Part shown: piece by piece, positions 8,338-17,368 of the stretch
How the letters are laid out: each line of letters begins with the position of its first letter
Numbering within the stretch: the first letter of the stretch is position 1
Assembly: GCA_025362495.1 (NCBI GenBank)
Contig: JANYGI010000045.1
Coordinates: 1-64,000, forward strand
Direction of reading: 5' to 3'
DNA length: 64,000 nucleotides
Source: Byssovorax sp.
Lineage (GTDB): Bacteria > Myxococcota_A > Polyangia > Polyangiales > Polyangiaceae
The notes under the pieces: generated by a model
What the model saw: the letters and a program-made list of their open reading frames with translations, nothing else
Told to the model about the DNA's origin: nothing
Databases searched by the model: none
Program-made: the position numbers and the translations under genes

Positions 8338-9027
8338 ATGAGCAACAAATTTGCGGTGATCCCGGGCGCGCAGAAAACTTTTGCACCGGCGGCGCTCGTC
8401 CTCGACATGGACGGGCTCATGGTCGACTCCGAGCCCCTCTGGTACGAGGTCGAGCGCGCGTTCGCCGCCGATCGCGGCGCCGACTGGACGCCCGCGCACG
8501 CCCACGCGGCCGTCGGTCGAGGCCTCGCGGCGACGCTGGCGATGATGCACGAATCGTTTGGTTTTCCGGTCGATCCGGTGCGCGACGAGGCCTGGATCGT
8601 CGACACGTTCGTCGAGCGCGTGGGCTCGCTCGCGCTCAAGCCGGGCTGCCTCGAGCTGCTGGACGCCGCGGCGGCGCTGCCGCTCGCGGTGGCGTCGTCG
8701 TCGGCGCTGCGGTTGATCCACGCGGTGCTCGCGCGCTTCGCGATCACCCGACGTTTCCAGGTGATCGTGTCGGGCGAGTCGGTCGCGCACCCGAAGCCGG
8801 CGCCCGACATTTTCCTGCGCGCCGCGGCCGAGCTCGGCGTCGATCCGGCGCGCTCGGCCGTGCTCGAGGACTCGCTCGCGGGCGCGACGGCGGGCCACGC
8901 GGCGGGCATGTTCGTCATCGCCGTCCCCGAAGGCTCGCCGGAGGGGCGAGGCTTCGAGGCGGTGTCGAGCGTGATCGTGAAGGATTTATTCGAGGCGAGG
9001 CGCGCCCTCCAGATGCCTTTGCGCTGA
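8338..9027 (+). CDS. HAD-superfamily phosphatase (phosphoglycolate phosphatase / beta-phosphoglucomutase-like)
   Basis: 229 residues, ATG start. Motif I is DMDGLMVDSE (nucleophile Asp23, acid/base Asp25), with a helical cap from about 35 to 90. Motif II lies in AVASSSALR, motif III lysine in HPKPAPDIF, and motif IV acid in VLEDSLAGATAG. This is the standard subfamily IA layout used by sugar-phosphate phosphatases and beta-phosphoglucomutase. The substrate cannot be inferred. The gene stands alone between two minus-strand genes. Confidence 0.87.
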   Translation: MSNKFAVIPGAQKTFAPAALVLDMDGLMVDSEPLWYEVERAFAADRGADWTPAHAHAAVGRGLAATLAMMHESFGFPVDPVRDEAWIVDTFVERVGSLALKPGCLELLDAAAALPLAVASSSALRLIHAVLARFAITRRFQVIVSGESVAHPKPAPDIFLRAAAELGVDPARSAVLEDSLAGATAGHAAGMFVIAVPEGSPEGRGFEAVSSVIVKDLFEARRALQMPLR

Positions 9028-9053
9028 GCAAAGGCCCTCTGGAGAGCGGCTGT

Positions 9054-11417
9054 TCACGAGCGGCGACGGCGGCGCGAGGCGAGGAGGCCGAGGCCGGCGA
9101 TCGCGGCGATCGCCGCGCCAGAGTGGCTGTCGTCGCCGCCGGGCACCGAGCAGCCGCAGCCGTTGACGACCTGGTCGTTACCGCCGGTCGCGCTGCCGCC
9201 GCCGACCCCGGCGCCGGTGCTGGCGGTCGTCGAGGCGGCGCCGCCGGCGCCCGCCCCCGTGCTGGTGGTCATCTCGACAGGGTTCGAGGCGACGTCGAGC
9301 GAGAGCTTGGTATAGGCCCCGTCGGTCTCACCGCTGCTGACCACCATCACGTAGGCGTCGACCGCGCCGGCCGGGACCGAGACGATCGCCTGGTACGTCA
9401 TCCCGGTCGCGGTCGCGTCGACGATCACGTCGTCGGCCTGGGCCGCGAGGGGCTTGTACTTGAACTGGATGGGATCCTTGGCGAAGCGCACGATGACCCT
9501 GGGCGTGAAGGGGGTGCCCATCGCTCCTCCGATGCCGCCGCCGCCGACCGCGACCGAGGTGAAGCTCACCGTGAGCGACGTCGCTCCGGCGGGCAGCGCG
9601 TCGTGGAACTGGATGATGCCGGGAGTCCAGCCCTTGGCCGTCTTCACGCCCGTCGTCTGCGTGCCGGGGGCCCACCAGAGGCCCTGGAGATCCTTCGGTC
9701 CGGAGAGCGTCTTGCCGGTGTACTCGAGCTGACGCGAGCACCTCGGGAGCAGACCGCGCGCCGTGAAGGCCGCCGTGAGCTTGTCGGCGACGGGAGCCCC
9801 GAGCGAAGACGCGGTGACGGCGGCGAGGACCAGCTTGGCGAAGTCTTCGTACCCGAGATCGCCTGTCGCCGACTTGTTCATCGCCGTGAACACCGCCTTG
9901 TCGAACTCGCCTTGATCTGCCGGCGTCGCCAGGGCCTTGCGCGCGTCCCAGAGCGAGGCCGAGAACAGCGTCGCGTCCTGGTGGACCTCGCCGCCGATCG
10001 CCGAAGGGCAGGTGTCGGGGTTGGCGAGCGAGCGAATGAAGGGCGCGCCCGGCGCGAAGTCCTGGGTGGCGTACTCGCCCACGTCGGGATCGCCGGTGAG
10101 CGCGCTCGAGAAGTAATCGGCGAGGCCCTCGTTCATCGCCCCGGGCGAGTAGCTCGTGCCGAGCACGTCCATGTGAGGAGTGCCCACCAGCTTGAGTGTC
10201 ACGTTGACGACCGAGTGGGTGAACTCGTGATAGATCACGTCGCCGTCGTACGAGTAGTCCTTGTTGGGGCCCTGGCCGAACCACATCGCCCCGCCGTTGA
10301 TGCCGAACACCGTCGAGAAGATCGGGTTCGAGGGCGAGAAGAAGGCGTTCTGAAAGGGATCGAGCGGCAGGTTGGGATCACCGATCTTGGCGATGTCGAA
10401 GCTCGTCAGCCCCTGCGGGAGCCGCAGGTTCGAGACGGTGGGCAGCGGGGCTCCGGCGTTGACGTCGAGCTTGGAGTCGAAGCCATGGAAGAAGTCGTAG
10501 GCGCGGTTGGCGTGGTAGAACATCGAGATCTCGGAGAACGCGTCCTCCGGGTCCTTGTCCATCGCCGGCGGCGTGAGATAGTCCCCGTTCGCGTCGGGGA
10601 CAGCCGTTTGCAGCAGATCACACGAGTGGACCTTGAGCATGAAGCCCATGAAGTCGACGTCCTTCACGGTCTTCTTGTCGATGCAGTTCTGCGACTGCAC
10701 GAGCGGGTTCTGCAGCGCCGTCTCCCCGGCGCCGACAGGCAGGGTGACGTCGAGGAGCGTCGGTGATTTCACCGGATTCGACGCGTAGACCTTGGCCTTG
10801 TTGAGGGACTCGATCGCGTTGTACGAGAGGACGATCTCGCCGGTCTGGGCGTCGACGATCGTCACGGGCAGGTAGGGAATGCCGAGCATCGGAACGATGT
10901 CGATGGCCCAGGCGAGCCGCGTGCCGTCGGCCGTGGGCCAGAGTACGAGCACGGCGCGCGAGGGATCGTGGGCGATGCGAGCGTGCGCAGCGGCCACGTT
11001 CGCGGCCTGCTGGGCGCCGATCGCCGGCGTCACCGAGGCCGGCAGATCCTCTTCGAGCGCCGACGTGACCAGGGTAGCGACGTTGTCGGCGCCGAAGGTG
11101 ACGGCGACTCCACGGTTGGCGATGAGCACGCCGCGATGAACCTGCGGGAGCTTCACGACGCGCTCGCCGCTGTCGAGCTCTGTCGTGCGCGCCGGCCCGA
11201 AATCGACGGGTTGTGACCACCGGAGCTGCTCGAACGCGACGGCCGGCGCCGCCTTCTCCAGCGCAATCGTGGGAGCGCGCTTGCCCGCGGCGACTCCGGC
11301 CGACGGAAAGCGCCCTGCCCGCAGCGTGAGGCCAGGCTCCGCCGCGACGGCAGCTCCGGCGAGGGTGAGCGCGAGCAGGCCCGCAGACAGAGCGGAGAGG
11401 GGACGAAGGATACGCAT
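9054..11417 (-). CDS. Secreted M36/M4-type zinc metallopeptidase with MYXO-CTERM tail
   Basis: 787 residues. A signal peptide is followed by a fungalysin/thermolysin-type propeptide, then a catalytic domain with H397-E-F-T-H401 and third ligand Glu430 in AMNEGLADYF. This is the gluzincin arrangement of M4/M36 enzymes. A pre-peptidase-C-like beta domain probably follows (about 560-700). The end is a Thr/Gly-rich linker and a MYXO-CTERM signal (CGC at about 752, hydrophobic helix, RRRRR), which in myxobacteria directs cell-surface anchoring or sorting. The enzyme would be exported and auto-activated. The start is supported by AAGGAG about 8 bases upstream of ATG 11417. Confidence 0.88.
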   Translation of the reverse strand: MRILRPLSALSAGLLALTLAGAAVAAEPGLTLRAGRFPSAGVAAGKRAPTIALEKAAPAVAFEQLRWSQPVDFGPARTTELDSGERVVKLPQVHRGVLIANRGVAVTFGADNVATLVTSALEEDLPASVTPAIGAQQAANVAAAHARIAHDPSRAVLVLWPTADGTRLAWAIDIVPMLGIPYLPVTIVDAQTGEIVLSYNAIESLNKAKVYASNPVKSPTLLDVTLPVGAGETALQNPLVQSQNCIDKKTVKDVDFMGFMLKVHSCDLLQTAVPDANGDYLTPPAMDKDPEDAFSEISMFYHANRAYDFFHGFDSKLDVNAGAPLPTVSNLRLPQGLTSFDIAKIGDPNLPLDPFQNAFFSPSNPIFSTVFGINGGAMWFGQGPNKDYSYDGDVIYHEFTHSVVNVTLKLVGTPHMDVLGTSYSPGAMNEGLADYFSSALTGDPDVGEYATQDFAPGAPFIRSLANPDTCPSAIGGEVHQDATLFSASLWDARKALATPADQGEFDKAVFTAMNKSATGDLGYEDFAKLVLAAVTASSLGAPVADKLTAAFTARGLLPRCSRQLEYTGKTLSGPKDLQGLWWAPGTQTTGVKTAKGWTPGIIQFHDALPAGATSLTVSFTSVAVGGGGIGGAMGTPFTPRVIVRFAKDPIQFKYKPLAAQADDVIVDATATGMTYQAIVSVPAGAVDAYVMVVSSGETDGAYTKLSLDVASNPVEMTTSTGAGAGGAASTTASTGAGVGGGSATGGNDQVVNGCGCSVPGGDDSHSGAAIAAIAGLGLLASRRRRRS

Positions 11418-11575
11418 CGAAAGCTCCTTGTGCCGGCGCCAACGTTCCGGGGCCGACGCGCGCGCATGTTACGCACGCGAAACACTTCGGGGCAATGATT
11501 GGAATTTTCTATTGCGGTAGGCTCCGCGACGAGAGCGCCGGCTCCTCCCGATGAGGGCGCTTCATCCGTCGAGGT

Positions 11576-12937
11576 TCAGGGCGTGGGGGCGCACTTCGCG
11601 ATGGCGGAGGGCAGGCTCCACTTCCACTGCGTCGCGGTGATCTTGGGGTAATACGCGGCGAAGGCATAACACATCTCGTCGGAGGTGTTCTCGCCCCAGG
11701 TCACGTCGGCGCTGCCAGGGTTCTTGTAGGCGCAGCGCGTCGCGACCGAATCACCAGGCTTGATGACGGTGCTCACGGGCGACCAGTACTGGGTGTTGAA
11801 GTCCCAGGGATCGCGCTGCGTGAGCTCGACCGGGGCGCCGCCGACCGGGTTCGCGAACGACGAGATGGCCGTGCCCAGCTTGTGCATGTGGGGCATGACG
11901 CTCATGATGTGGATATCCGGGGCGATCGCCGGCACCTTGAACTTGCAGGTGGTGTCGAGCGTGCCTTGCGCGGGGATGTCGAGCTTCATGGTCCCGAAGG
12001 CCATGACGTCGGCGTCGTTGGGGCGGAGCTGGTCGGTCGTGCAGAGATCGAAGCCGCTGGCGTCGGCCTCGCCCGCGAGGTGCTGGAGGTTGTTGTAGTG
12101 CACCTGGATGATGTAGTGCGTGGTGCCCTCGAGCGGGAAACCAGCCTCGGGCGGGAGCTCGAATCCTGCTCCGCCGGGGGCCCAGACGCTGATCATGCGC
12201 CAGTCCACCGCGCCTCCGAGCGAGCACTCCGCGGGGGCCGCCGCCGCTGCCGTATCGCTCTGGAAGAGCACGATGTGGTGGACGACCTTGGGGTTGTCGA
12301 TCTTCGGCAGCAGGGTGGTGATGTGCCGCTTCGAGGTCTCGGTGACGTCGACTCCATAGCAGATGTAAATGTCGCTCACGTCCTTGGGGACGGTGTACTT
12401 CGTCTTGGAGACGACGTGGACATCAGGAACGCACGAGGTGCCCGGCGGAGCGCCGCCCGTGCCGCCGCCGCCCGCGCCGCCGGTGCCGCAGTCGGCGGAG
12501 CCGCCCTTGCCGCCGCCGGCGATCCAGTCGTCGATCACCTTCTGATCGGCCGTACCGAGGCGCGCTGCAGGCGGCTGCGGCATGGGGTGGAGATCGTCGT
12601 GGGTGCGCGTCCCGACCAGCTCGTAGACCTTCTTTGAAGCGTCGCTCTTGGCCGGCGCCTCGAGATCGGCGAGGGTCACGAGCGGCATCGGCGCGCCGAA
12701 GGAGGGGGTCGCGCCATGGCACGATCGGCAATTGGCCTGGAGCACGGCGTCGACGTCACAGGGCAGGTCCGAGGCCGATGAAGCGCCGCCCGTGCCCGCC
12801 GCGGAGCCGCTCGAGGTCGAGGTCGAGGTCGGCGAGGGCGCGCCCGTGGCGCCGTCGCTGCAACCCGCGCTCGAAGTCCAGGCGAACAGGGTGATCGAGG
12901 AGAGCAGGAGAGGGGCGAGGCGGGGATCGAAGCGCAT
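11576..12937 (-). CDS. Copper type II monooxygenase-like (PHM-type) lipoprotein with haem-c motif
   Basis: I place the start at ATG 12937 because AAGGAG precedes it and a lipoprotein signal (S-A-G-C26) follows at once; the longer frame upstream has no such support. The 453-residue protein has a Ser/Thr/Gly linker, then a c-type cytochrome site C70-R-S-C73-H74. The rest resembles copper type II, ascorbate-dependent monooxygenases (peptidylglycine hydroxylase fold): paired His in VVHHIVLFQ, THYIIQVHY and MPHMHKLG, which correspond to the copper-ligand blocks. Known family members hydroxylate C-H bonds using two coppers; here a haem could supply electrons. It follows the metallopeptidase gene on the minus strand, 158 bases away. 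Confidence 0.75.
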   Translation of the reverse strand: MRFDPRLAPLLLSSITLFAWTSSAGCSDGATGAPSPTSTSTSSGSAAGTGGASSASDLPCDVDAVLQANCRSCHGATPSFGAPMPLVTLADLEAPAKSDASKKVYELVGTRTHDDLHPMPQPPAARLGTADQKVIDDWIAGGGKGGSADCGTGGAGGGGTGGAPPGTSCVPDVHVVSKTKYTVPKDVSDIYICYGVDVTETSKRHITTLLPKIDNPKVVHHIVLFQSDTAAAAAPAECSLGGAVDWRMISVWAPGGAGFELPPEAGFPLEGTTHYIIQVHYNNLQHLAGEADASGFDLCTTDQLRPNDADVMAFGTMKLDIPAQGTLDTTCKFKVPAIAPDIHIMSVMPHMHKLGTAISSFANPVGGAPVELTQRDPWDFNTQYWSPVSTVIKPGDSVATRCAYKNPGSADVTWGENTSDEMCYAFAAYYPKITATQWKWSLPSAIAKCAPTP

Positions 12938-13100
12938 GACTGGGGAGCTCCTTCGGTGCGAGGTCGAGCGGCGAAGCGCCGTTGAGCAAGGCCCGGGCCG
13001 CGCCTGGAGCGCTGAAATTCGCTGGAATTTTGCAGGTAACGCGCGTGGCGTCGGCGCCACGGAGAGGCGCGCTCGCGACAGTGCGAGGCGTCGCCGCCTC

Positions 13101-14417
13101 TCACCCCACCACGTCGGCGCCCGGCTCGTGCGTGACGCCGCGCGCGGCATTGACCACCACGGCGATCACCCCGACGACGACGGTGAAGGCCACATAGTGG
13201 GCCGGACCGAGCCTGTCGTACTCGAGCATCAGCGGGACGGCGACCGGGGTCAGGCCGCCGAAGATGGCGTAAGCGACGTTGTACGAGAACGAGACGCCGG
13301 TGAAGCGGACCGCGCTCGGGAAGGCCCGCACCATCACGTAAGGCACCACGGCCGTGGTGCCGATGCAGAAGCCGGCCAGCGCATAGAGCCCCACGAGGTG
13401 CTCGGGGTTCGCCGCGGTCCCGAGGAAGAGCGCGTACGTCGAGGCGATGAGCGCGGGGCCGCCGATCAGGCAGACAGGCAAGGCGCCGAAGCGATCGAGC
13501 AGGGCGCCGACGAGGATGACCGACGCCGTCAGCGCCAGCGTCGCCGCCACGCTGCCGATCAGCGTCTTCGCCGGGGCGATGCCGTGGAGACGCTGCATCA
13601 GCGTCGGCGTCATCAGGATCACCACCACGATGGCCGCCGTCAGCATCCAGGTGATGAGCATGGATACGACGACCGAGCCGCGGTGCTCGCGCAATACCTG
13701 GCCGAGCGGCCCCTCGGAGGTGGCTTTGCGAGCGCGGATCGCCTCGAAAACAGGTGTTTCGTGCAGCCAGCGGCGGAGGAACATGGCGATGAAGCCGAAG
13801 CCGCCGCCGACGAGGAAGGGTATCCGCCAGGCCCAGGCGGCGATCTCTATCGGGGTATACGCGGTGTTGATGCCCGTCGCCATGAGCGAGCCGAGGAGGA
13901 TGCCGCCGGTGAGGCCGCCGGTGAGCAGCCCGCAGGCGAGTCCGACGCGGTTGCCGGGTACGTGCTCGGCCACGAACACCCACGCTCCCGGGGCCTCCCC
14001 GCCGATGGCAGCGCCCTGGAAGACGCGCATCACGAGGAGCAGCAGCGGCGCGGCGTAGCCCAGGGTCACGTAGGTCGGCATCAGGCCGATGAGCAGCGTC
14101 GGCAGCGCCATCATGAACACGCTGAGGGTGAACATGCGCTTGCGACCGGTCCTGTCGCCGAAGTGAGCCATGATGATCCCGCCGAGCGGGCGAGCCAGGT
14201 AGCCGGCGGCGAAGATGCCAAACGTCTGGAGCTGCTCGAGCCAGACTGGCATGCTCGGTGGGAAGAAGAGCTTGCCAAGCACCGCGGCGAAGAACACGTA
14301 GATGATGAAGTCGTAGAACTCGAGCGCTCCGCCCAGCGAGGCGAGGAACAGCGTCCGGGTGTCGTCGCGGGTCAGGCTGCGGTGGGGCGCCGCGGGGGAG
14401 CTGGAGAGGGCCGTCAT
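13101..14417 (-). CDS. MFS transporter, metabolite:H+ symporter (MHS) family
   Basis: 438 residues from ATG 14417. A longer frame to 14480 would overlap the divergent gene at 14467 and adds a non-membrane leader, so I reject it. About twelve hydrophobic segments are visible. The first carries GGALEFYDFIIYVFFA, the MHS-family signature seen in ShiA, KgtP and ProP. The loop motif GDRTGRKRMF and the RVFQGAAIGGEAPGAW block of this family are also present. Relatives import dicarboxylates, shikimate or compatible solutes with protons; the substrate is not predictable. Divergent from the DUF58 operon with about 50 bases between starts. Confidence 0.88.
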   Translation of the reverse strand: MTALSSSPAAPHRSLTRDDTRTLFLASLGGALEFYDFIIYVFFAAVLGKLFFPPSMPVWLEQLQTFGIFAAGYLARPLGGIIMAHFGDRTGRKRMFTLSVFMMALPTLLIGLMPTYVTLGYAAPLLLLVMRVFQGAAIGGEAPGAWVFVAEHVPGNRVGLACGLLTGGLTGGILLGSLMATGINTAYTPIEIAAWAWRIPFLVGGGFGFIAMFLRRWLHETPVFEAIRARKATSEGPLGQVLREHRGSVVVSMLITWMLTAAIVVVILMTPTLMQRLHGIAPAKTLIGSVAATLALTASVILVGALLDRFGALPVCLIGGPALIASTYALFLGTAANPEHLVGLYALAGFCIGTTAVVPYVMVRAFPSAVRFTGVSFSYNVAYAIFGGLTPVAVPLMLEYDRLGPAHYVAFTVVVGVIAVVVNAARGVTHEPGADVVG

Positions 14418-14466
14418 CTCGGTTCCGCCGATGATACACGGGATCGAGTAGTCTCCTCGCCCGCGC

Positions 14467-15354
14467 ATGTCGTCCACCACCGCCTCTGATCTCCTCGGCA
14501 GCGACTTCGTGCGCGAGCTCGAGGTGCTGCGGCGTCGCCTCGAAATCCGGGCGCGATCCGGGAGCTCGGGCGAGCACCTCGCCAGGCGTCGCGGCGGCTC
14601 GTCCGAGTTCCAGGAGCACCGCGCCTACGCGCCCGGCGACGACATGCGGCGCATCGACTGGGCGGCGTACGCGCGCACGGGCGAGCCTGTTTTGAAGCTC
14701 TTTCGCGCCGAGGAAGACGTGATCGCGCGGCTCGTGTGCGACGCCTCGGCCTCGCTTGGCGTGGGCGAGCCGCCGAAGATCGACACGGCGCGGAGGCTCG
14801 CGGCGGCGATCGGGTACATGACGCTGGCGCGGTCGGAGCGGGCCCAGGTCTTCGTCGCGGGCGAGGGCATCGTGCGCGAAAACACGCCGGTGCGCGGGCG
14901 AAATGGCGTGCCCGCGCTCCTGCGATCGCTGACGGCGATCGAGCCCGCGGGCGGCACCGATCTGGCGCGCGCCATCGATAGCGTGGTGCAGAAGAGCGGG
15001 CGCCCCGGGATGCTGGTGGCCATCTCGGACTTCTTCGACAGCGGGCCGATCACCACGGCGCTCGGGCGCGCGGTGAAGGCCGGGCACGACGTGGTGCTCG
15101 CGCAGATCGTGGCGCCCGACGAGATCGAGCCGAGCTTCGAGGGCGACTGGGCCCTCGAGGACGTGGAGACGGGCCAGACCGTCGAGGTGACCATGGATCC
15201 CGCGGCGATCGAGGCCTACGTGGTACGTTTCGCCGGGCTGTGCGAAGAGCTCCGAGCGTGGTCGCGGAAGCATCGAGCCGCGTACGTGCGCGTCCGAACG
15301 GACGAGCCGCTCGAGGCCGCAGTGAGGCGCTTCGTCGCCCGGAGCGTCGACTGA
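14467..15354 (+). CDS. DUF58 domain protein
   Basis: 295 residues. The hallmark motif YAPGDDMRRIDWAAYARTG is at about residues 55-73. A degenerate VWA-like fold follows (LVCDASASLGVG, LVAISDFFDSG). DUF58 proteins normally sit beside MoxR AAA+ ATPases and BatA/BatB-type VWA membrane proteins. Such modules are linked to chaperone-like assembly and envelope stress functions. Here it heads a three-gene run with the two VWA proteins that follow (1-base gap, then a 4-base overlap). A MoxR gene is not adjacent. Confidence 0.9.
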   Translation: MSSTTASDLLGSDFVRELEVLRRRLEIRARSGSSGEHLARRRGGSSEFQEHRAYAPGDDMRRIDWAAYARTGEPVLKLFRAEEDVIARLVCDASASLGVGEPPKIDTARRLAAAIGYMTLARSERAQVFVAGEGIVRENTPVRGRNGVPALLRSLTAIEPAGGTDLARAIDSVVQKSGRPGMLVAISDFFDSGPITTALGRAVKAGHDVVLAQIVAPDEIEPSFEGDWALEDVETGQTVEVTMDPAAIEAYVVRFAGLCEELRAWSRKHRAAYVRVRTDEPLEAAVRRFVARSVD

Positions 15355-15355
15355 G

Positions 15356-17368
15356 TTGATCCGCGCAAGCGACGTATCCCGGCTCCTGGCGCTCGCGGCG
15401 AAGAGCTCCGTCTTCGAGCTGCTCTCGCCGAGCGGCCTCGCGCTGCTGGCGCTGCTGGTGCCGCTCGTCGTGCTCTACATCCTCAAGGTCAAGCGCGCGA
15501 AGAAGCGCGTGGCCTCGACGTGGCTCTGGGCCGTGGCGCAGCGCGACCTGATGGCGAAGTCGCCGTGGAAGAAGCTGATCGCGCAGATCCCGCTGCTGAT
15601 CCAGGCCTTCGGGTTGATCCTGCTGGCGCTGGCGCTCGCGCGGCCGGCGACGCGGGGGCGCGAGTTCACCGGCGATCACGTGGCGATCGTGATCGACACC
15701 AGCGCGTCGATGACGGCGCAGGCCGAGGGGCCGAACCACGAGCCGACGACGCGCCTCGCGCTGGCGAAGGCCGCCGCGAAGGACATCCTCGCCGCGCTGA
15801 CGCCGGGGAGCGACGCGCTGGTGCTCGAAGCGGGGCGCGACGCGCGGCTCGTGGCGCCGCTCGATCGCGACATCGTGCGGATCAAGGCGGCGATCGATCG
15901 CGTCGAGCCGGAAGACGTGGAGGGAGATCTCGGCGCGGCCGTGGCGCTCGCCGTCGATCGCTTGCGGCAGCTCGGCGGATCGCGGCGCATCGTCGTGCTC
16001 ACCGACGGGAACCTCGCGCGGCCCGCGTCGCTCACCGGCGCGTCGCTGCCGCTCGAGGTGATCACGGTGGGCACGCGGGTCGAGAACACCGCGATCGTCC
16101 GCGTCGACGTGCGATCGGGCGTCGAGCCGGCGTCTGGCAAGGAGCAGGTGCAGGGCTTCCTCGTCGTCGCCAACTTCGGCAAGGCGCCGCGCGACGTGTA
16201 CGTGACGATGCGCGAGCAGAACGCGTCCGACGTGCTGGCGTCGCGCCGGGTGCTCGTGCAGCCGGGCGAGCGGCTCCCCGTCGCGCTGACGTTTCATCCG
16301 TCGGTCGGCGACTACCGCAAAGGGCTGCTCTTCGAGATCGCGCCGCACGACGCGATGCCCGTCGACGACGTCGCGTACGGCAAGGTCCCCGCGGGCGACA
16401 AGCTCCCGGCGTACTTCGCCGGCGCATCGCCGTGGATCGAGCGCGCGCTGGTGTCGGACGCGATGGTCGATCTCAAGATGGGCGCGGTCGCCGACCTCGC
16501 GAGCGAGCCCTGGATCGGCCTCGATACGTTCGTGGTGATCGAGGGCGCGTGCCCGGCGAACCCGCCCGGCGGCGATCTGTTGATCGTCAATCCACCCGCA
16601 GGAAAGTGCCTCGGGACGCTGGTCGGCGCGACGATCGAGCGGCCCGAGATCACCTCGTGGGAGAACGGCGATCCGCGCCTGCGCTTCCTCACGCTCGACG
16701 GGGTTCACGTCGTCCGCGCCTCGGCGCTCAAGCCCGACGGCACGACGCAGGAGCTGATCCGCTCGCAGCAAGGCACCATCGCCACCGACATCTCGACGAC
16801 GACGCGCACCGGGACGCTGCTCGGCTTCGACGTGGGCGACAGCGATTGGCCGCTCAAGGCGAGCTACGTGCTCTTCATGCGCAACCTGACCGAGCTGGCG
16901 CGGGCCCACCGCGCGAGCGGGATCACCGGCCCCGCGCGCGCCGGTGAGCCGATGCGGCTGAGCCTCCCCGGGACGGCGACGAAGGTCGAGGCGGCGGGCC
17001 CGAGCGGTGAAAAGATCGAGGTCTCGCAGCGCGGGAGCCTCGCCGTCGTGCCCGACATCCCGCACGCCGGCTTCTACACGGTGACGTGGCAAGGGCCGCA
17101 GGCCGGATCGATGGTCGTGCCGGCGAACCTCACCAGCGTGGCCGAGAGCGATCTGAACGCGAAGCCGATCCAGGCCGACGGCGAGAAGATCACCGTCACG
17201 GCGTCGGCCGCGCAGCCCGATGCGCACAACGAGTGGACCTGGCTGCTCGCGCTCGGCGGGCTCGCGCTCATTGTCTTCGACGTCTGGTACTTCACGCGCG
17301 ATAACCGCGCGAGGTCGACGGTGACCGGCCCGCCGAAGCCGCGCATGCCCGAGAGGAAGGCCGCGTGA
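15356..17368 (+). CDS. BatA-like membrane protein with von Willebrand A domain
   Basis: 670 residues from TTG 15356, one base after the DUF58 stop. The N-terminus has the BatA signature: a membrane segment (LALLALLVPLVVLYILK) followed by an ASTWLW basic loop and a second membrane helix. The VWA domain begins with the MIDAS motif DTSASM at about 112-117. A long extracytoplasmic beta-rich region follows, and a last membrane helix (LLALGGLALIVFDVWYF) near residue 640 ends the protein. Such proteins anchor metal-dependent protein contacts at the membrane. The upstream TTG is weak; a later start is possible but would truncate the conserved N-terminus. Confidence 0.85.
   Translation: MIRASDVSRLLALAAKSSVFELLSPSGLALLALLVPLVVLYILKVKRAKKRVASTWLWAVAQRDLMAKSPWKKLIAQIPLLIQAFGLILLALALARPATRGREFTGDHVAIVIDTSASMTAQAEGPNHEPTTRLALAKAAAKDILAALTPGSDALVLEAGRDARLVAPLDRDIVRIKAAIDRVEPEDVEGDLGAAVALAVDRLRQLGGSRRIVVLTDGNLARPASLTGASLPLEVITVGTRVENTAIVRVDVRSGVEPASGKEQVQGFLVVANFGKAPRDVYVTMREQNASDVLASRRVLVQPGERLPVALTFHPSVGDYRKGLLFEIAPHDAMPVDDVAYGKVPAGDKLPAYFAGASPWIERALVSDAMVDLKMGAVADLASEPWIGLDTFVVIEGACPANPPGGDLLIVNPPAGKCLGTLVGATIERPEITSWENGDPRLRFLTLDGVHVVRASALKPDGTTQELIRSQQGTIATDISTTTRTGTLLGFDVGDSDWPLKASYVLFMRNLTELARAHRASGITGPARAGEPMRLSLPGTATKVEAAGPSGEKIEVSQRGSLAVVPDIPHAGFYTVTWQGPQAGSMVVPANLTSVAESDLNAKPIQADGEKITVTASAAQPDAHNEWTWLLALGGLALIVFDVWYFTRDNRARSTVTGPPKPRMPERKAA

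Noticed and set aside
8274-10766. 830-codon plus-strand frame opposite the metallopeptidase
   Set aside because: No motifs; opposite the HEFTH-containing gene on the minus strand.
12676-15273. 865-codon minus-strand frame across the transporter and DUF58 genes
   Set aside because: Crosses three genes with firm assignments; composition is Arg/Pro shadow-like.
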